Shown here one piece after another: positions 58,791 through 64,000 of a stretch of 64,000 bases of DNA (within the stretch, counting starts at the first letter, position 1; each line of letters starts with the position of its first letter). The stretch covers positions 134,442 to 198,441 of the forward strand of contig NMRB01000259.1 in the NCBI GenBank assembly GCA_002633025.1, in the 5' to 3' direction. This stretch comes from Notospermus geniculatus (Eukaryota > Nemertea > Pilidiophora > Heteronemertea > Lineidae). Both the position numbers and the translations under genes were made by a program. The notes under the pieces are model-generated. The model searched no databases, was not told the origin of the DNA, and was given only the letters and a program-made list of their open reading frames with translations.

Positions 58791-59178
58791 CTGCAGTAGA
58801 AAAGTAAAATGCATTTATCGAAATGTGCAACACGAGACAATCGTTTCCACCAATAGCGGTGATTGCTTGTTCTACAGGCAAGAATGAATGATGCCTGTCG
58901 AAACCGTGCAAACAAGAGGAGAAGTCTGCTGAATGGAAACGAGGGCGGCACAATGAAGCAGATTGCATACCGAGCCTGTTCACCATCGCATGTATTTTTC
59001 TGACTTGTGTCTACATGCACTGTAGCCATCATTCTCATGCCATTGCTTCATGATGATGCGACATTTCTGCATGGCCCTTGCTTTGATAGTGAACATGTTG
59101 AAGTCCAGGTTTACATGTAGATGGTCATACTCGGCAAACAAAAGGGTTATCCGCGGTGGCTGCATGCACCTCACTTAC

Positions 59179-59740
59179 CCATATTTAGCAAAATTGGTGA
59201 AGTATGTCATCTGAGCCTTTGCCAAATCCAAATCCGTCTGTTTGATGGTCGTCGGGAAGTTTGATCCATGGATTTTGAAGACGTTGTCATTCATTGCAAC
59301 AATTCCCAATGCGTACATGACGTCTGCACCATGGTTTGCCTTTCCCGGGCCGTACTTCTTTGGAAACAAAGGTGAGTTGTGGTCAAAGTATAGCATCCAT
59401 GTCTTTCCCGTTCCCTTCATGGCCTCGTGAGTATTTGCTGCCGCCACTGCGCCGGAGACGAACATGAAGTCAGTTTGTAACTGTATGAATGCATCCCGGC
59501 GGAGGATTGAGTTGTTAGCTATGTCTGCGTCGGTCATATATTCATATGCGACCGCCGAGCTATTCCAGGCAGGGTGGCAGCCGGAAATAGGTTAGGGAGG
59601 AAGATATTGTTCATGAAGGTCTTCGGAATGGGGTAAGGTGGCTTTACACCAGCTTTCTGGAGGATCTGCTGATAGAATGTGAACATCACCTCTCCATCAT
59701 TGCTCGTGACAGACGCAATGAAATCTAAATTTTTAAAGGC
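59179..59740 (-). CDS. Type-B carboxylesterase/cholinesterase-like, penultimate exon (5' cut, frameshifted)
   Basis: Donor TATGG|GTAAGT at 59,179 joins in frame to the last exon (NFAKYG|NPN). The part 59,179-about 59,565 reads AVAYEYMTDADIANNSILRR and includes KANHGADVMYALG, the catalytic-histidine region of the family (H in HGADV). Upstream, about 59,566-59,740, a different frame reads NLDFIASVTSNDGEVMFTFY and PIPKTFMNNIFLPN, also family-like; so there is one frameshift around 59,550-59,600. At 59,741 a single N ends the homology. The serine and acid of the triad would lie upstream and are missing. Confidence 0.8.
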
Positions 59741-59741
59741 N

Positions 59742-61976
59742 GGGATTTCATGGTCATGAACGCTGGCGATTGTTCGCCAGCGTGTCCGTATCCCGCATAC
59801 ATGTACATGTACCTTTATGTAGACCCGGCCTAATGCTTACCCTACGGTAGCGAATGTATATTCCTTGTGCCTTCCCACCCAGAAATGAACATTCGGAGGC
59901 CTCCCCCCAACAAGAGAAGTAGGCCTACCTCACAACTCGGTGATCTGCCCGCACACGAGGCGTTGCGTTTATGCTACTTTAAGGCCTATTGTGGACTTTC
60001 GTAATGAGTAGCATACAGTAGGCATATGTATGCCGCGCACAACAAGCTGAGACCCTATGTGCAATGGTTGGTGTAGGAATGTCTATCAATTATTAACTTG
60101 CAGAGGTGATCGTTAACGTGTCTTTTTCTAGCTCACCAAATTCCAAATCATACAATTATTATTTTGTTGCCTTTCAGAGCAAGTGACTGCACTTCAGTTT
60201 TTCATGCAGAACACAATCATGTTTGATACATTACATACAGCAAGCCTACATGTACATTCAGAAGAAGAGGAGACGATTTTTTCCACGGTTTGTATTTTCG
60301 TGCACATCCCAAACAATTGATCGATATTCAAAATCAATGCAAGTGATACCGATAATTTATTATCAATTATTCTCAATTGAAATTCACACAAAGCCAACTA
60401 ACAGAGTGATTTCGGCGGCATAGAATCACAATAGCTGTCTTCGTGTCCTTTTGAGTACGTCGATCGATTCAGATAACAGCACAGACTGAGGTACAAGTTT
60501 TCATTTCTTGTCAATCAAAGTGCGTCAAACATTCATCGCACCTGATAGACAGATTCAACTGCTTGGGCTCCCCCCAAATGCTTCAAGGCCTGCCTTCTCT
60601 TCCTTCAAAGTTTCTTTCGCACTGATGGCTACGACCTGCTGAGGAGTTTCGTATCAGTTTACCTGTATGTCATCTACTCACAAAGTCGATAACGATGGTT
60701 CTTCTGCACAAGCCGAGCGATCCAAGATATCATGTTCAAACAGGATAGCTTACTTGGTGTGGTGCAGGAAAGTGATTACTTCATTTTCGATGCCGAATAT
60801 TTTTTTCAAACAAATACATCCTCTACGTTTCGTGTCCTGAGAGTAGCATCAGCAGATTTGATAGCCAATGCCGCTGTCAAGGATTCCAATGATGGGGCAG
60901 CATGTGCAGAGGTTTGACTCAGCCGAAAGAAGGAGTTGTGATTTCATGAATGGGTTGGTCGTTGTTTGGGATTCGAGTTCCAATTTTTGAGAGGACTGTA
61001 TAATTTTTCGAGAGATCTGGTAACAAGGTTCCTACTTCTATAAAATCTTTATTACATCTAATCAACTGACTAGAAAAACTTTTCCAAAAGGAGTAAGGAA
61101 TGCAAAAACACAAAACATTGAAAATCAACTACCAATAATTCACATAAAGAATTAAAAGCTCATAAAGCACCAACTCATGTGACAAGTCTAAATTTAGAAA
61201 CATATAGAAATATAAACTGACACTGACTGAGGCAAGTGATCACTTCTCAGGAATTAAAAGCACCAATGTTCAAGAATTAAAGGCAATCTGCCGCTCCAAC
61301 AGTCGTAGTAAAGTTTGGCTTTTGTGACAAGTGCAGATTAGGTGATCCACAATGATCATCATCAATAAATTTATTTGTACGAGACTGACATGTGTTAAGT
61401 GTAAAAACTTCTAGGTTTGTATCATGTACCGGTAGAATAGAGTATTCTCGAAATTTGATTTGCAACGGTCTATCCCGATGAAGATAAATTTCGCCCTCTT
61501 CATAATGCATTGGTCAACTGTGAAGTACATTTTACAAGATCATCCCAACCATTATGACTACATGTATAACGGCTATAATCCATACTTCGGATTTTTTCAA
61601 CCGGTTGGTGAATGTGATGTGTTGTTAGTATATTTACTAACCACACATCATACATGTAGGTTTATAATGAATTGCCTTGTAGTAGTTTTCAGGGAAGAGA
61701 CTCCCGTTCGACTGATTTGCACCACAAAAAATTCTTTCTCAGGGGCGTGTTCCCTTCCTTTTGAAGGTCTACATGTATCTGTGGCAGCGATCTTGTGTGT
61801 ACTTCTCATTGTGTCATTTGGTCGAGGCCTAGCCGTGTGTAAATCCGTGCATGAGAACGTCGTAATGACGACGGGACGCTCTCAGACCCCAGCTATTCAG
61901 AGGGTCTGAAAATCCTGTATATCGGTAAACATGTTCGTCGGTGAACCTAGGTTTACCCCCGATAAACATTGTTTTA
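59742..61976. other. Gene-free stretch after contig join
   Basis: No convincing exon on either strand. A small hairpin (ACGCTGGCGATTGTTCGCCAGCGT) core GCTGGCGATTGTTCGCCAGC sits at about 59,764-59,783. Open frames at 61,460-61,909 and others have no recognisable domain. Confidence 0.45.
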
Positions 61977-62343
61977 TTAAAGGAGCTCGACGTCCAAGTT
62001 GTAAACAAACTGGTTTGTTTACAAACACTGGCCAGCAAACTAGTTTTAATCCTTCGTGAAGGTGGCAGCACCAGTAGCGCCCCGCGATCGTTAGACTGGT
62101 GCCCGGTCCAATGCAACTTGCAACTCACTCAACCACTCACTGGTTCTCTATCCACGCTGTGCTGCCACCTATTATCGGTGATATGTACTGAAGTGAATAT
62201 GTAGTCTCGCGCAGCCAACCGTTTCGTTCCGCAGGTACTGGGACACAAACGTTCGATCCTCAGATTCGGCTGGGTGACCGAGCGGCTGGGTGACCGAGAC
62301 TAGTGAATATCGTGTTTACAACTTGGACGTCCAGCTCCTTTAA
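61977..62343. mobile_element. piggyBac-like non-autonomous element, TTAA-flanked (copy 3)
   Basis: TTAA at 61,977-61,980 and 62,340-62,343; ends AGGAGCTCGACGTCCAAGTT and GACGTCCAGCTCCT. Very similar to 2,830-3,181 along its length (both contain GGCTGGGTGACCGAGC), suggesting recent mobility. Confidence 0.85.
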
Positions 62344-62399
62344 CACGATAATTAAGTTATCGAGCGTAAACCTTAGCTTACAAGCTACATGTAGGAACT

Positions 62400-63395
62400 T
62401 TAAAGCACCACGGTATTACAACTTTCTGTCGACAGCCGGCGCGACCGGCACCATGCTCCAATACTGTAGTTAACACAATATTGAAATCAGGAAAAAGTAC
62501 ATAATAACACCATTTTTTGTAGATCAACTTGAGTATATTGGGACGAGCTTTCGACACTACCGTGCCTTCATCAGGTCCCTGTTGCGTTTCCTTTAATGTC
62601 CTTTTCTTGCTGTATAGCGTGTGGATTAAGTGGTTCCGTAGCTTTTCAGAAGTCCGATGGATGAGATTCTGAGAATACCTTCTGTTGTACGTGGTTTCGA
62701 GAGGGTTGTTCAGTTTAAGTCCTTTAGGAATTACATTGTGCTTTTTGCACTGTGTAAGATAGAATATGTCACTCTCAATTTGTGCCCGTTTAGCACTGAT
62801 ATTGAAAATCTTCCATTGTGAGCGGCTTCTTACGGTGTCAGTCATTTCGATATAGAATTTCGAGGTAGCCGTGTTGAAAAAGAAGATTGAAATCAGGAAA
62901 AAGACCTGAGACCTGATGAAGGCACGGTAGTGTCGAAAGCTCGTCCCAATATACTCAAGTTGATCTACAAAAAATGGTGTTATTATGTACTTTTTCCTGA
63001 TTTCAATCTTCTTGATCAACACGGCTACCTCGAAATTCTGGACCACAATATTGCTTCCCGATCCTGCGTTACACCTACCCGCGTTAAGGGAGACCTCTAT
63101 TGACGACTTGGTAAACTACGCATGCTACTACGTGCATTGTAGTGTAATCATACATTCTCCAACACTGGGGTATTAACTACAGTATTGGAGAACGGGTACC
63201 GGTTGCGCCGGCTGTCGACAGAAAGTGGCAATACCGTGGTGCTTTAAGCCTTTCGCCCCAGTGTTGGCGAATGTATGATTACACTACAATGCACGTAGTA
63301 GCATGCGTAGTTTACCAAGTCGTCAATAGAGGTCTCCCTTAACGCGGGTAGGTGTAACGCAGGATTGGGAAGCAATACTGTGGTCCTTTAAGCTG
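62400..63395. mobile_element. Nest of inverted repeats with possible Penelope-like remnant
   Basis: Outer arm TAAAGCACCACGGTATT at 62,400 pairs with AATACCGTGGTGCTTTA at about 63,230. An inner pair, about 62,478-62,575 and 62,913-63,012, is inverted and each arm carries TGATGAAGGCACGGTAGTGT followed by CGAAAGCTCG. A further pair, about 63,045-63,174 and 63,250-63,390, flanks the right side. Between the inner arms the minus strand reads protein-like (QWKIFNISAKRAQIESDIFY; KKHNVIPKGLKL), reminiscent of the region upstream of the reverse transcriptase in Penelope-like elements; no polymerase motif is present. Confidence 0.5.
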
Positions 63396-63649
63396 AATGA
63401 TTATCGCAAGTACTGTATTAACCGTATTAATATGTGTTCGCCGCGTCAAGCTAATGCCCAGCATGGAACATTGCCATTAAATGTTTTACTCTTTGCTTTC
63501 TGAATGTTGTAATTTGACGGTACATGAACAGCACCCCAGGTCAGGGCCGAAAATTAAAAATTATTGTGACTTGGCATAAATGAATTTATCACATAAGGTA
63601 GTTTTCGTAAGCCACTTACCGGTATCTTGCTACAGGAATTTCATTGTCT

Positions 63650-63920
63650 AAGCCCGGTGGTCGAGTGGTTAGCGCGCTTGACTACCAACCGTGTAATGGG
63701 TCGGCGCGAGTTCGACTCCGGGCGAAGACACATAAAATTGCGAAATATTAGAGGGTCCGTCGGATGGGACTGAAAGCCGTGGTCCCTTGTATCTGAGTGT
63801 CTATGCCAGGGCAAGTAAAAGACCCCACACAGGTGGACTGTAGCCTGTTGTGGACTCCATACCTCGGCAAAAACCCAAAAGGGCTACGACGCCGGTAATG
63901 ACTAACTAACTAACATTAAA
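63650..63920 (+). mobile_element. tRNA-derived SINE
   Basis: The head has RNA polymerase III boxes: TGGTCGAGTGGTTAGCGCGC (A box region) and GAGTTCGACTCC (B box), within a partly degenerate tRNA shape. A tRNA-unrelated body follows, then a tail of TAAC repeats (ACTAACTAACTAAC). The anticodon arm is not a good tRNA, so this is not a functional tRNA gene. Confidence 0.75.
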
Positions 63921-64000
63921 TATGCAAGGCAAGTCAGAGTTTGTTTTCAAACTCATCCCAGAATCGTCTTCACAATGTTCATGCACTTGCTAACTCAACC

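Noticed and set aside
63655-63730. tRNA gene
   Set aside because: A and B boxes are present, but the anticodon arm does not fold properly and a SINE body with a TAAC tail follows.

Overview
This window is animal nuclear DNA. Its genes have introns with GT-AG splice sites, it is dense in short fold-back transposons, and it carries a tRNA-derived SINE and the over-used palindromes TACATGTA and TAGGCCTA. The gene content (a TRPC-type channel, a FAM181 homologue, a membrane-anchored cholinesterase-like protein) and the strong allele-like divergence fit a highly heterozygous marine invertebrate. A cephalochordate such as amphioxus is my first guess, but the sequence does not prove it; an echinoderm, hemichordate or mollusc is possible.

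Layout. 1-3.4 kb: repeats and fold-back elements. 3.4-6.2 kb (+): two tandem intronless coding blocks of one unrecognised protein family, each opening at a phase-0 splice acceptor; a third, broken relative lies at 56.7-57.6 kb. 8.2-26.9 kb (-): a TRPC-family cation channel in 13 visible exon positions, from ankyrin repeats through the TRP helix to a proline-rich tail. Its pore exon exists in three tandem versions of identical splice phase (14,877-17,234), so the selectivity-filter region can be swapped. The S6 exon is missing and probably lies in the 278-base gap at 14,206-14,483.

22.6-50.2 kb: a 13-14 kb unit appears twice in tandem (A 22,629-36,757; B 36,758-about 50,170). Each copy carries TRPC exon 1 and the 3' part of the FAM181 homologue; only the B copy of FAM181 is complete (49,141-50,447). 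The copies differ by many small changes and by about ten whole mobile-element insertions with clean empty sites, yet share a block of about 1.3 kb that reads as identical. Two haplotypes joined end to end by the assembler is the simplest reading; a real tandem duplication is the alternative.

50.4-54.8 kb: fold-back elements, including a triple nest. 54.8-55.3 kb (-): first exon of an unrecognised gene. 55.9-57.6 kb: inverted duplication, 22-base tandem repeat and the pseudogene. 58.4-59.7 kb (-): the 3' end of a type-B carboxylesterase/cholinesterase-like gene with a C-terminal membrane anchor, cut off at a single-N contig join. 62-64 kb: a TTAA-flanked element, a nest of inverted repeats holding a possible Penelope-like remnant, and a SINE.

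No CRISPR array, rRNA or prokaryotic gene organisation was seen. Splice sites were placed by eye from GT/AG signals and reading-frame continuity; no transcript evidence was available.
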